From assembly GCA_021775475.1 (NCBI GenBank), contig JAJFHS010000017.1:95303-159302 (forward strand): a DNA stretch of 64,000 bases, given 5' to 3'. The DNA is from Hyphomicrobiales bacterium (GTDB lineage Bacteria; Pseudomonadota; Alphaproteobacteria; Rhizobiales; JAJFHR01). The position numbers were made by a program, and so were the translations under genes. Below, in pieces: positions 8,397-17,881 of this stretch. Position 1 is the first letter of the stretch. The number at the start of each line of letters is the position of its first letter. The notes beneath the pieces are model-generated. The model searched no databases. It worked only from the letters and a program-made list of their open reading frames with translations, and was not told where the DNA came from.

Positions 8397-10336
8397 TTGG
8401 CTGCCCCCTCAATCCAGAAAGTTCCCATCATATACTGGCCAAAATAAGCACCCGGCTCCCAGGTGTAAATGCCTTTGACGGGGACATTTCTCAACTTGTT
8501 GGCGACAACAACCGGCTGCTGGGTGCGGTTGACGATACCAATCGAATAGACCTGCTCGGCGGAAATTTTCAACATCTTGTGCCAGATTTCAGTGCGGTCT
8601 TCTTCATCGTTTGCAACGCGCCAGGATTGATAGAGATCGAGGAGCTTTTGGGCCAGGGGGTCCGTAATTTCCTGACCGGATTTGCCGCCACTTTGAACGT
8701 ATCTGCCCCATAAAGGCCACTGTAACTGCTCACCGGATGTGGGCGCAAATTCGGTCGGGCTCATGTTTGGATTGGCAATGGCATTTTCGACTCCTGACCA
8801 CACCGACATCAATGTCTGACCCGATTGAATGCGGGCGCGAAAAACATCACGCTGAGAGGCCCGGGTGAAGAGCTCGATGCCGATTTTGGCCCAGCTATCG
8901 CGGATTAATTCTAAAACGTCAGTCTGTTCGGTATCCTCACCGGCAGTCTCAACTACCAGCTGGGCTGGTGTGCCGTCCGGTAAAAGTCGTAGATTGTTTT
9001 CGTTGCGTTTGGTCAATCCAATGTCATCCAGCAGCTTGTTGGCCGCTTTGAGATCAAACTGCGTCCAGGCATTTTGATATTCCGGCTTGTACAGGGGAAA
9101 TCCGGGCAGCATGGTGTTGGCGCTTTCGTTGGCCAGCCCGTAATAAATCACCTGGTTTATTTCGCGGCGATTAACCGCCAGAGACAAGGCGCGCCTGAAG
9201 CGTACATCACGCAGCAAGGGCCCCCAGACTTTATCTTCTGCATTAAGGTTTGGGAACAGGGCAATCTGCGCGCCAATAGCCTTGCTCCACAATCGCACCT
9301 TGTAATCGTTGCGTTTTTCGCCCTGCTTGAGGAAAGTATAATTATCAAACCGCAAATAACGCGCCTGCAGATCAGATTCGCCCGCCCCGGTTTTAGTGGA
9401 GATTATTTTTGCCGATCCCAGATCAATCGTTACCCTGTCTATATAGGGAAGTTGCTGACCTATGGTATCGACACGATGATAGAAAGGGTTGCGCACAAAA
9501 GTAAATCGATTTGCCGGGGGCTTGGTCGAATTTACCCAGGGTTGCAAACTGGGCAAATCGGGGTTTTCTGGGCGATACATGCGGCTGATGCGACGATGGT
9601 AAGCGGCCCAGTCGCGACTGCCATTGGCTTTGGCTTGGGCGTTGAGCTTGTCAACGTCACCATATTTGGCATGAAAGCGCTTCAAATAATGTGCAGGTCG
9701 GTAAATATACAAAGGCCGTGTGCCCGCCAGAGCCGGTAAAAATTCCGGGTTGGGGGCATCCCACGTATAGCGCACCGTCAATTCATCGATAACTTCAAAG
9801 CGCGGCGGCTTATTATTTGCCATCAGATTTTTGTTCATTGTTCCGCGTGAAAGCGCGTCGTTAGTGGCAACATCTTCCCAAAAATAACGAAAATCTTCAG
9901 ACGTAAACGGCTCTCCGTCGGACCACCTGTGACCAGGGCGCAGACGCAGGGTGAATATGCGATTGTCTTCAACTTCAAAACTCTCGAGAATATCCGGCAC
10001 AATATCAAGATTTTCATCGTAGATAACCAGCCGGGCATAGCCGTAAACCGTCATCATGCGAATGTCTTTTTGCTTGCCCATCAACAGCTTCAGGGTGCCG
10101 CCATGTTTTCCCGGCGAGCGGTTGGATAGGCCAAGATCTATAATGCGTGGGGCTTTCGGCAATCTCTCTGCCACCGGGGGCAGGATTTTAGCTGCGACAG
10201 CCGCTTCCAGCGACGGTGTTTCTTTTAATGTTGCATGAGTTGCCGCCGTCGCACCGTTTCCGGTAAAAATCAGAGACAGGGCAAGAAGCACATATGTGGG
10301 CAGGTTGCGGAATATGATCCGTTTCAACGCGTTCAT
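8393..10336 (-). CDS. ABC transporter substrate-binding protein, family 5
   Basis: A 647-residue periplasmic binding protein of the SBP_bac_5 family. A signal peptide occupies about residues 1-32 (NLPTYVLLALSLIFTGNGATAA). The family core is visible as RLRPGHRWSDGEPFTSEDFRYFWEDV (described by its parts RPGHRWSDG and PFTSEDF), and further on VRFRRALSLAVNRREINQV. At 647 residues it is longer than E. coli DppA or OppA (about 530), as in the YejA-like subgroup of alphaproteobacteria. It lies between the ATPase and permease genes, overlapping both by 4 nt, so the four genes form one transcription unit for peptide-type import. Confidence 0.88.
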   Translation of the reverse strand: MNALKRIIFRNLPTYVLLALSLIFTGNGATAATHATLKETPSLEAAVAAKILPPVAERLPKAPRIIDLGLSNRSPGKHGGTLKLLMGKQKDIRMMTVYGYARLVIYDENLDIVPDILESFEVEDNRIFTLRLRPGHRWSDGEPFTSEDFRYFWEDVATNDALSRGTMNKNLMANNKPPRFEVIDELTVRYTWDAPNPEFLPALAGTRPLYIYRPAHYLKRFHAKYGDVDKLNAQAKANGSRDWAAYHRRISRMYRPENPDLPSLQPWVNSTKPPANRFTFVRNPFYHRVDTIGQQLPYIDRVTIDLGSAKIISTKTGAGESDLQARYLRFDNYTFLKQGEKRNDYKVRLWSKAIGAQIALFPNLNAEDKVWGPLLRDVRFRRALSLAVNRREINQVIYYGLANESANTMLPGFPLYKPEYQNAWTQFDLKAANKLLDDIGLTKRNENNLRLLPDGTPAQLVVETAGEDTEQTDVLELIRDSWAKIGIELFTRASQRDVFRARIQSGQTLMSVWSGVENAIANPNMSPTEFAPTSGEQLQWPLWGRYVQSGGKSGQEITDPLAQKLLDLYQSWRVANDEEDRTEIWHKMLKISAEQVYSIGIVNRTQQPVVVANKLRNVPVKGIYTWEPGAYFGQYMMGTFWIEGAAK

Positions 10337-12282
10337 GAGTGAAGTTCCGATGGTTCAGCGCTTTCATTGGCGAGGACAAAATGCCCGTCCCCCATTTTTA
10401 TATGCCGTAGCAAACTGCCATCTTCACCGGTCCTGAATTTTGCATCCCAATTGTTGGAATTTTTGGCACCACTCAACTCAGGGCTGGAAAAATCTAGCGG
10501 CCGGTTGAGGTCGGCATAAGGTACGGCGGTCAGCAGCTGTCTTGTATAGGGGTGAATGGGATTGTGAAACAGAGATTTGCGCGGCGCAATTTCGACAATG
10601 CGACCTGAGCACATAACAGCAATCCGGTCGGCCACATAATCGACCACGGCCAGATTGTGGGAGATAAACAAAAAAGTCAGGCCCATGCCCGATTGCAGAT
10701 CTTTCAGCAAATTGAGAATTTGCGCCTGCACAGAAACATCCAGAGCCGAAACCGGTTCATCGCAAATGATCAGTTCCGGGTTAAGGGCAAGAGCGCGGGC
10801 AATACCAATGCGCTGACGTTGTCCGCCGGAAAAACTGTGCGGGTAGCGATTTAAAAATCGCGGGTCGAGACCAACGACGCGCATAAGTTCCTGTATCGCT
10901 TCCATCTGTTCGGCCAGCTTGCCGTGATTATGAATGATCAAAGGTTCGCGCAGGATGTCAGCAACCGTCATCCGCGGGCTTAACGAGCCAAACGGATCCT
11001 GGAATATCATTTGAATGCGCGGGCGAAACTTCTTCAGGTCATCTTCTTTAAGGTTGAGAATATCAGTTTTTTCAGAGCCGTTGTTGAATTCTATGACACC
11101 TTCGTTAGGTGAAACAGCGCGCATTATGACTTTGCTCACCGTGGTTTTGCCACACCCGCTTTCACCGACAAGGCCTAAGCATTCACCGCGCTTGATATCA
11201 AAACTGACGTTGTCAATAGCCACCAGTTCGCTCTTGTTTTTATTGCCTAAAAACCCGCCTTTGGAAGTTGTGAAAACCTTTTTCAGCCCCTGCACAGACA
11301 ACAGGACTTCGCCCTTGCTCTGTATGCGGGCCTCAAGTTGATCGCTTTGCAATGACATTACGCCCTTGTCGGGGCTTGCGGTGTCACCAGCCGCAGTCTC
11401 CTCAGCACTTATATCGCGCAAGGATACCAGACGCTCACCGGGCTTCATGTCAAAATGCGGTACCGCCTTGAGCAAGGCTTGCAAATAAGGATGCCCGGGC
11501 TGGTTGAATATGTGTTCCGCACTGCCGCTTTCAGTAATTTCGCCGTGGTAAATCACCACAACCTCATCAGCCATATTGGCAACCACGCCAAGGTCATGCG
11601 TGATGAGCAGTACAGCCATATTGAGATGCTGTTGCAGATCTTTCAGAAGTTTTAGAATTTGCGCCTGCACCGTTACATCAAGTGCGGTGGTCGGTTCATC
11701 GGCAATCAGCAGGGCGGGGTGGCAAATTAAAGCCATGGCGATCATAGCGCGTTGGCGCAGGCCACCGGAAAGTTCAAACGGATAACTGTCGTACGCACGT
11801 GCAGGATCCGGAAATCCCACCAGAGCAAGCATTTCTTCGGTTAATCTGCGTTGATCTTTACGGGCCACATCGCTGTGCAGAACCAGGGCTTCTTCTACCT
11901 GGTTGCCGATAGTGTGCAGCGCCGACATCGACGTCATTGGTTCTTGAAATATCATCGAAATGCGCCCGCCTCTGAGACCGCGCATTTTACGACCGTCAGT
12001 GTTTAAAGCAGCTATATCAATAATTTCATCAGGCGCCCTGGGGTCACGAAAGAGAATTTCCCCCCCCGTGATCGAACCGGTTTTGGGCAATATTCCCAGA
12101 ATTGACTGGGAGATAACAGATTTGCCCGAACCACTTTCACCAACCAGCGCAACAATTGAGCCGGGACGAACCCGAAAGCTCACCCCTTTGACAACTTCAA
12201 GCTGGCTGCCGTGCAGTTCAAAACAAACACGCAAATTCTCAACACGCAGTAAATCGCGCTCATCCATCAGCGCATCAGACAT
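10333..12282 (-). CDS. Dual ATP-binding protein of peptide-type ABC importer (GsiA/YejF-like)
   Basis: A 649-residue ATPase with two complete nucleotide-binding domains in one chain. Domain 1 has Walker [12 protein letters not shown], signature [13 protein letters not shown] and Walker [13 protein letters not shown]. Domain 2 (from about residue 330) has [12 protein letters not shown], signature [15 protein letters not shown] and [12 protein letters not shown]. After each domain there is an oligopeptide-transporter C-terminal segment (PYLQALL, PYTRQLL). The fused arrangement replaces separate DppD and DppF. It is the first gene of the operon, an order seen less often than binding protein first. 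The 5' region (12283 onward) is shared with the divergent type I secretion operon. Confidence 0.92.
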   Translation of the reverse strand: MSDALMDERDLLRVENLRVCFELHGSQLEVVKGVSFRVRPGSIVALVGESGSGKSVISQSILGILPKTGSITGGEILFRDPRAPDEIIDIAALNTDGRKMRGLRGGRISMIFQEPMTSMSALHTIGNQVEEALVLHSDVARKDQRRLTEEMLALVGFPDPARAYDSYPFELSGGLRQRAMIAMALICHPALLIADEPTTALDVTVQAQILKLLKDLQQHLNMAVLLITHDLGVVANMADEVVVIYHGEITESGSAEHIFNQPGHPYLQALLKAVPHFDMKPGERLVSLRDISAEETAAGDTASPDKGVMSLQSDQLEARIQSKGEVLLSVQGLKKVFTTSKGGFLGNKNKSELVAIDNVSFDIKRGECLGLVGESGCGKTTVSKVIMRAVSPNEGVIEFNNGSEKTDILNLKEDDLKKFRPRIQMIFQDPFGSLSPRMTVADILREPLIIHNHGKLAEQMEAIQELMRVVGLDPRFLNRYPHSFSGGQRQRIGIARALALNPELIICDEPVSALDVSVQAQILNLLKDLQSGMGLTFLFISHNLAVVDYVADRIAVMCSGRIVEIAPRKSLFHNPIHPYTRQLLTAVPYADLNRPLDFSSPELSGAKNSNNWDAKFRTGEDGSLLRHIKMGDGHFVLANESAEPSELHS

Positions 12283-12728
12283 ATTTTACAGACATATAAG
12301 GCAGACATCCCCTGAAAACACCGGCGTTCATTTAAGCGCAAGTGTTTCTATCCTCATTAACTTGGCCAAACCCGGTGCAAAAAATCAACAGGTTCCGTCC
12401 ACTATTTACTATTCCCAAAGCCAGTTTACAAAATCCTGGCACCAATTAAAACACTTCAATCTCATAAGTGCTGGGTTGGCTACCTAAATTTCAGTGTTGA
12501 CGTGACATTAATGTAACTAATTGACCAATTTTCCAAAAATTTACCAAACCACACCAAGCTTCACACCATTTTGCCAGGCTATGATATAAAGGTTATTGCG
12601 CTTGCATAATGTTAACACATTGTTAATAATTGGGCCGACGGTACGTGGTAGCGTTACCGGGAGTGGGCAGGTCCGCTGATTGAAAAAAATAATTGCTGTA
12701 TAAATACAGTGATCGGGGAGTAGCAGAA
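12283..12728. promoter_or_regulatory. Divergent intergenic region between ABC importer and type I secretion operon
   Basis: About 446 nt of AT-rich DNA separate the divergent ABC importer operon (minus) and the secretion/adhesin operon (plus, starting at 12729). No convincing gene is seen. The plus-strand side contains a dense TTAA/ATAA stretch with a CtrA-type box at 12612-12626, listed separately, and the GGGGAG ribosome-binding site at 12715-12720. Promoters for both directions must lie here, but no -35/-10 pair is good enough to name. Confidence 0.6.
12612..12626. promoter_or_regulatory. Candidate CtrA-binding box (TTAA-N7-TTAA)
   Basis: The 15-mer TTAACACATTGTTAA matches the alphaproteobacterial CtrA consensus TTAA-N7-TTAA exactly. 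Read on the minus strand with one more base it is TTAACAATGTGTTAAC, which also supplies the terminal C of the fuller consensus. It also forms a dyad (TTAACA/TGTTAA). It lies about 100-117 nt before the TolC-like start codon, a reasonable position for control of the secretion/adhesin operon. The match is seen in sequence; binding is inference. Confidence 0.5.
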
Positions 12729-14102
12729 TTGAAATTGCTTGAAGTATCAGCGGCTGCAGTCGTTATATTGCTGGCCACTCAGGCTCATGCCGTCTCCCTG
12801 CGTGATGCTGTGCGCAATGCTGTCCAGAATAATCCGGAAATCCAGGGCGTGATGGCCGCGCGCAGAGCTTCTGACTATCAATTGCGACAGGCCCAGGGGT
12901 CTTTGCTTCCCCGTGTTGATCTGACAGCTGATTTTGGTGCCCAGCGCATTGACAGGCCGTCGAGCCTGATCGGTTCCCAGAACCGCAACTGGCGCAATCG
13001 CAAGCAGGCCAACGTGACCATCCGCCAAATTCTTTTCGATGGCTGGTACCGCGCCAATGACATTTATAAAAATGCAGCCCGCGTCGATGCAGGCGCATTA
13101 CGCGTTCTGGAAAGATCCGAAGCGTTGGGTTTGAGTGCGGTTGAGGCTTATATTGACGTCCGGCGATTAAATATTTTGCTGAAGATTTCTCAAGAAAACG
13201 CCAATCGTCACGAAGCAATATTAAAACTTATCCGGTTGCGAAAAAAAGGCGGCAAGTCGCCTGCCAGTGAACTGGATCAAACGCTGGAACGTGTTGCCGG
13301 TGCCAGGGCTATCGTTGCGGAAATCAAACAGTCGTCATTGGAAGCCAACGCCAAATTCAAACGCGTTGTCGGCTTGAAACCCGGTCGGACCAGTCCGGTG
13401 AAGTTCCCCAGGGGACTGCCTCGCTCTGAGCGCCGGGCGGTGCAAAAAGGACTGACTCAAAATCCTGCCATCAAAGCGGCTGAAGCAGATATTGATGCGG
13501 CAAAGTTTGAGCGCGAACAAGTTACGAGCTCTTATTATCCTGAAGTTGCACTGGAAGGCAGTGCCACTTTTGGATCAGACGTATCAGGCATTCAGGGTAG
13601 AGACAACGATCTTACCGGGCGTGTGGTGATGTCGTGGAATGTTTTTGATGGCCTGATAACAACCAACAAACGGCGCGAGCTGTCAGAACGCTGGTACCAG
13701 GCTAAAGCTGTGCGCGATACGCAAAACCGTCAGGTGACAGAAGCCGTGGAGCGCTCCTGGGCGGCCTACACTATTGGCGCAAAACGAGTGGCCGAATTGC
13801 AGCGTCAGGTTGATTTGAACAAACGCGTTGTACGTACGTATCTCGAGGAATACAGGTTGTCCAAGCGCTCATTGCTGGATTTGCTGGATTCCGAAAGCTC
13901 CCTGTTCAACAGCCGGTTTCAGCTTTCCAGCATCCGGTCAGTGCATTTGTTTTCAGCCCACCAATTGCTGGCCAGCATGGGAATTTTACTTGATAGCCTG
14001 GGCGTATCCGCACCCAAAGAAGGATCAGCGCAACTGCGGGCCAAAACCCAGCGCAGTCTGGGCGTGTTCAATATCAATATTGAACCCTTGCGCAAACAAT
14101 AG
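12729..14102 (+). CDS. TolC-family outer membrane protein of type I secretion system
   Basis: A 457-residue outer-membrane channel protein. From the TTG at 12729, which has GGGGAG about 8-12 nt upstream, the protein begins with a good signal peptide (KLLEVSAAAVVILLATQAHA) and then the mature TolC-like start VSLRDAVRNAVQNNPEI. An in-frame TTG at 12693 would give a poorer leader. The body shows the two tandem outer-membrane-efflux domains with long coiled-coil helices, including WNVFDG and the C-terminal repeat ending in LLASMGIL. It would form the exit duct for the giant adhesin encoded three genes downstream. It is the first gene of the five-gene plus-strand locus, with the ABC exporter following after 38 nt. 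Confidence 0.88.
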   Translation: MKLLEVSAAAVVILLATQAHAVSLRDAVRNAVQNNPEIQGVMAARRASDYQLRQAQGSLLPRVDLTADFGAQRIDRPSSLIGSQNRNWRNRKQANVTIRQILFDGWYRANDIYKNAARVDAGALRVLERSEALGLSAVEAYIDVRRLNILLKISQENANRHEAILKLIRLRKKGGKSPASELDQTLERVAGARAIVAEIKQSSLEANAKFKRVVGLKPGRTSPVKFPRGLPRSERRAVQKGLTQNPAIKAAEADIDAAKFEREQVTSSYYPEVALEGSATFGSDVSGIQGRDNDLTGRVVMSWNVFDGLITTNKRRELSERWYQAKAVRDTQNRQVTEAVERSWAAYTIGAKRVAELQRQVDLNKRVVRTYLEEYRLSKRSLLDLLDSESSLFNSRFQLSSIRSVHLFSAHQLLASMGILLDSLGVSAPKEGSAQLRAKTQRSLGVFNINIEPLRKQ

Positions 14103-14140
14103 CCGACACTCTCAGGTGGCGGGCTGGTTATAGGTAAGAA

Positions 14141-16393
14141 ATGGAGAAGTCAGAAAACGCAACCGGCCTCTCCGCTGAATCAGTTGGAATTTCTGATTTC
14201 AGCCTGGAAAAGCCTGTGGTATCGCCAGACACATTTATTGAAAACCCTGACGAAGATCCGTTGTTGGCCTGTCTGAAATACGTAGCCCTTCATTTCGGCA
14301 AACCCTTTTCGCGAATTTCTGTTTTAAGTGGCCTGCCCATTCGCCAAGGACGAATTTCTGTTGATCTTGTGCCACGAGCCGCTGCCAAACTGGGATTAAG
14401 CGCCCGTCTGGTTCGCCGCCGTATATCGCAGGTCCCGGCCATTGTTCAGCCCTTCATTGTTCTGTTTGAGAGCGGTGATGCATGCGTTGTTATTTCAAAA
14501 TCGGCCGATAATAATGTCACCGTCATCTTTCCCTCTATATCGAACGACCGTCAGGTTTTGTCGAGCGATGCATTGCAGGAAGATTCGACCGGTTATGTAT
14601 TTTACGTCACTGTTGATGACCGCGAAGAAGTGGCGGCTGCACGCAAAACCGGCGGTGGTGAAAAAGACGGGCACTGGCTGTGGTCAGCTGTAGGTGATTT
14701 CTGGCCCTCATGGATGCAGATCATTCTTGCCGCTCTGATTATTAATCTGCTCGGCCTGGCCTTGCCCCTGTTTGTTATGAATGTGTATGACCGGGTTATT
14801 CCCAATCTGGCGATCCCGACCTTGTGGGCGCTGGCGGCCGGGGTGTCTTTAGCTGTCTTTTTCGACATTGCACTCAAGCAATTGCGCACAGTGGTGCTGG
14901 ATTTAGCCGGGCGCCGGGTCGATATGCGCGTTGCGTCTTCGCTGTATGAACATGCCCTTGGCATTTCGATGGAAGAACGACCGGGCGCTGCTGGAGCCAT
15001 TGCCAATCAGATCCGCGAATTTGAAAGCGTGCGTGATTTTTTCACCTCTTCCAGTATTGTCGCTGCAACCGATCTTTTGTTTATCGGCGTGTTTATTTTT
15101 GTCCTCTGGTTGATTGTCGGGCCGCTGGCTTTTGTCCCACTTGCCGCCGTTCCAATTGTGCTGGCAGTGACCTTGTTGACCCAAATCCCACTCGCACGTT
15201 CGGTAAAACTTACCCAGATACAGGCCGCCCGTCGACATTCTATTCTGGTGGAGGGCCTTATCGGGGTTGAAGCGATAAAGACCATCGGCGGCGAAAGTGT
15301 TATGCAACGGCGCTGGGAAGATTCTGTTGCCGCCACTGCCCGGGCAAATTCATCGACAAAGTTCTGGGCGTCAATGGCTATGCATTTCACCGCCCTAGTG
15401 CAACAGGTGGTGAGTATTGCGATTATCGTGTGGGGAGTTTTTCTTGTCGCGGGAGGTGAAATAACCGTAGGCGCACTGATTGCGGCTAACATTCTCGCAG
15501 GACGCGCCTTGGCCCCGTTGGGTAGCATTGCCATGACGGTTGCACGCGCACAGAATTCCTTTGTCGCCATGGCCGGCATAACCGCTTTCATGAAGCTTAA
15601 AACAGAACACTCTCATGCAGTTGCTGGCGGGTTGACTGTGGAAAATGGTGAACTTGAATTCCGCAATGTATCCTTCACTTACCCGGATGAATCGGAAGCG
15701 GCACTGGATGGAATTTCCTTTAAAATTGCACCGGGTGAGCGCATCGGCATTATTGGCCGCGTCGGCTCAGGCAAAACCACACTTGGCAAACTTATTGCCA
15801 GATTGTACGCGCCAAGCAATGGGTCGATTTTGATTGATGGAACAGATGCGCGGCAATACGAAATTCCCGAACTCAGAGCCGGCGTTGGCTATGTGTCACA
15901 GGAACCTGAACTGTTTGCCGGCAGCTTGCGCGACAATATCATTCTGGGCAAACCCTCAGCCAGCGAAGAGGAGATTGCGCAAGCGGTCAATATCTCAGGC
16001 GTAAAAGATTTTATTGCCAATCATCCGTTGGGTATGGGGATGATGATTGGCGAGCGCGGGCGCGGCCTGTCGGGTGGCCAGCGCCATGCGGTAACTCTGG
16101 CACGCATGCTCCTGCGGCAACCAAAAATCCTTTTTCTTGATGAGCCTTCAGGCTCCATGGATACGACAACCGAGGCAGCACTGGTCCGGCAGCTGGACCA
16201 GTGGTCTAAAGGCGGTCGCACGTTGATTGTCTGCACCCATCGTGGATCTTTTATCAATCTGGTTGACCGGATTTTGGTTATCGAACGCGGTCGACTGGTG
16301 GTAGACGGGCCGCGTGATGTTGTTTTGAATGCCCTGAAAAACAAATCACTTGGTGCCCAGACTGGTTCAGGTGGCGGGGGGGTGGAACCTTAA
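14141..16393 (+). CDS. Type I secretion ABC transporter/ATPase (LapB/HlyB-like)
   Basis: A 750-residue exporter with three parts. Residues about 45-165 are a C39-peptidase-like domain in which the catalytic cysteine position is occupied by proline (EDPLLACL where active peptidases have DCGLACL) and the catalytic histidine segment reads AIVQPFIVLFESG without histidine. It is thus a non-cleaving docking domain, as in LapB and HlyB. Residues about 190-460 contain the membrane helices. The nucleotide-binding domain has Walker A GRVGSGKTT (near 540), signature LSGGQRHAV (near 642) and Walker B ILFLDEPSGSMD. It energises export of the RTX protein encoded downstream. Its stop codon shares one base with the start of the HlyD gene. 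Confidence 0.93.
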   Translation: MEKSENATGLSAESVGISDFSLEKPVVSPDTFIENPDEDPLLACLKYVALHFGKPFSRISVLSGLPIRQGRISVDLVPRAAAKLGLSARLVRRRISQVPAIVQPFIVLFESGDACVVISKSADNNVTVIFPSISNDRQVLSSDALQEDSTGYVFYVTVDDREEVAAARKTGGGEKDGHWLWSAVGDFWPSWMQIILAALIINLLGLALPLFVMNVYDRVIPNLAIPTLWALAAGVSLAVFFDIALKQLRTVVLDLAGRRVDMRVASSLYEHALGISMEERPGAAGAIANQIREFESVRDFFTSSSIVAATDLLFIGVFIFVLWLIVGPLAFVPLAAVPIVLAVTLLTQIPLARSVKLTQIQAARRHSILVEGLIGVEAIKTIGGESVMQRRWEDSVAATARANSSTKFWASMAMHFTALVQQVVSIAIIVWGVFLVAGGEITVGALIAANILAGRALAPLGSIAMTVARAQNSFVAMAGITAFMKLKTEHSHAVAGGLTVENGELEFRNVSFTYPDESEAALDGISFKIAPGERIGIIGRVGSGKTTLGKLIARLYAPSNGSILIDGTDARQYEIPELRAGVGYVSQEPELFAGSLRDNIILGKPSASEEEIAQAVNISGVKDFIANHPLGMGMMIGERGRGLSGGQRHAVTLARMLLRQPKILFLDEPSGSMDTTTEAALVRQLDQWSKGGRTLIVCTHRGSFINLVDRILVIERGRLVVDGPRDVVLNALKNKSLGAQTGSGGGGVEP

Positions 16394-17709
16394 TGCGCCA
16401 GGATGAATTTGATTTTGCCAACGACATAAAAGCCGCCCACCTTGAGCGTGCGCCCAGTCTTGCATGGCTGACACTGGCCATCATCTTCGTCATAATTCTT
16501 GCTGGCCTCATTTGGGCGCAACTGGCCGTCCTCGATGAAGTTACGACCGGCTCGGGCCGCGTCATACCTTCGAGCCAAATGCAGGTTGTACAGACTCTGG
16601 AAGGCGGTATTGTTAGTGAAATCCTTATTCGCGAAGGCGACACGGTCGAAAAAAACCAGGTAATCATGCAAATTGATGATACCGGTTTTGCCTCGCGACT
16701 GGGGGAGATCAAGCAACGCAGATGGGCGCGACAGGCAGAAGTGGCGCGGCTGGAAGCCGAGGCAACAGGTGCTGAAGAACTGACCCTGGATTCTGTCCTA
16801 CTGAGCCAGGCTCCGCAATCCGTATTGTCGGAACAACAATCTTTTCGCGCCCGGCGGACCAAGCTGAACGATGAGATATCTGTGTTAAGGCAGCAACTTA
16901 TTCAACGCCGCTCCGAACTTATTGAATTACGCGCCCGCGAGACCAAACTGACGGCGACGCAAAAGCCGTTGCAGCGCGAATTGGCCTTGACGACAAATCT
17001 ATATAAAAAGGGCGCCGTTCCAGAAGTCGAGCTGTTGCGGTTGCAGCGTCAGGCGATAGAGTTGGGCGGTGATGTCGAGATTATCCAGGCGTCTATCCCA
17101 CGCATTGAATCGAGTATTCTCGAAGCCGAAAACCGGGTCAAAACGGCGCATGCCACTTTCCGTGCCCAGGCGCGTGAACGTCTTTCCATCGCCCGTTCTG
17201 AACTTGCCGTGGTAGAAGAATCAATCAAGGCTGCCACCGACAGAGTATTCAGAACATCTTTAAAAGCCCCGGTTCGCGGCATTGTTAACAAATTGAACGT
17301 CACCACTATCGGGGCTGTGGTTCAGCCGGGAAAAGACGTTGTTGAAATTGTCCCGCTTGACGATACCTTGCTTATCGAAGCGCAAATTCGTCCACAGGAT
17401 GTAGCTTTTATCACCAAGGGCCAGTCAGCGAGTGTGAAACTTACCGCTTATGATTATTCGATATACGGTGCGCTTAAAGGTAAGGTTGAGCGCATCAGCG
17501 CCAATACGATAACAGATGAGCGCTCCGAAACCTTTTATCGCGTTATCATTCGCACAAAAAACAGCACTTTGGAAAAAGGTGGCAAAAAACTGCCGATAAT
17601 ACCAGGTATGGTGGCCTCCGTAGACATCTTGACGGGGAACAAAACCGTCCTTGATTATTTGCTAAAACCGGTAAAACGGGTGCGCAATGAGGCTTTTCGC
17701 GAGCGCTAG
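16393..17709 (+). CDS. HlyD-family type I secretion periplasmic adaptor
   Basis: A 438-residue membrane fusion protein. One membrane helix (about residues 24-46, SLAWLTLAIIFVIILAGLIWA) anchors it in the inner membrane. Then come the lipoyl-like half-motif SGRVIPSSQMQVVQTLEGGIV, a long coiled-coil hairpin (about residues 110-280), the second half-motif SLKAPVRGIVNKL, and the beta-barrel region ending in GMVASVDILTGNKTVLDYLLKP. The last segment is diagnostic for type I secretion adaptors. It bridges the ABC exporter and the TolC channel. The ATG overlaps the exporter stop (TAATG), showing coupling. It is followed by a 172-nt AT-rich gap before the giant adhesin gene. Confidence 0.94.
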   Translation: MRQDEFDFANDIKAAHLERAPSLAWLTLAIIFVIILAGLIWAQLAVLDEVTTGSGRVIPSSQMQVVQTLEGGIVSEILIREGDTVEKNQVIMQIDDTGFASRLGEIKQRRWARQAEVARLEAEATGAEELTLDSVLLSQAPQSVLSEQQSFRARRTKLNDEISVLRQQLIQRRSELIELRARETKLTATQKPLQRELALTTNLYKKGAVPEVELLRLQRQAIELGGDVEIIQASIPRIESSILEAENRVKTAHATFRAQARERLSIARSELAVVEESIKAATDRVFRTSLKAPVRGIVNKLNVTTIGAVVQPGKDVVEIVPLDDTLLIEAQIRPQDVAFITKGQSASVKLTAYDYSIYGALKGKVERISANTITDERSETFYRVIIRTKNSTLEKGGKKLPIIPGMVASVDILTGNKTVLDYLLKPVKRVRNEAFRER

Positions 17710-17881
17710 AACCAACACATGTTTTGATTTTTTTTGAAACAGCTTCAGTCCTGATCAAAATGCGATTAAGCAAACCATCCCAAAATACGTATTTTCCTGT
17801 TTCTGCTCTTTATAAAAAATTTAAAATAGTGTAAACTTTTCAAAAATTTAGTTCTAGATCAATTCCGATAAGGATTTAGAG

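Noticed and set aside
9074..9739. 221-codon plus-strand frame inside the substrate-binding protein gene
   Set aside because: Antisense to a strongly supported SBP_bac_5 protein, with no motif of its own.
17790..17850. Second CtrA box before the adhesin gene (TTAA-AATAGTG-TAAAC)
   Set aside because: The second half reads TAAA instead of TTAA, and such near matches are common in this AT-rich gap.
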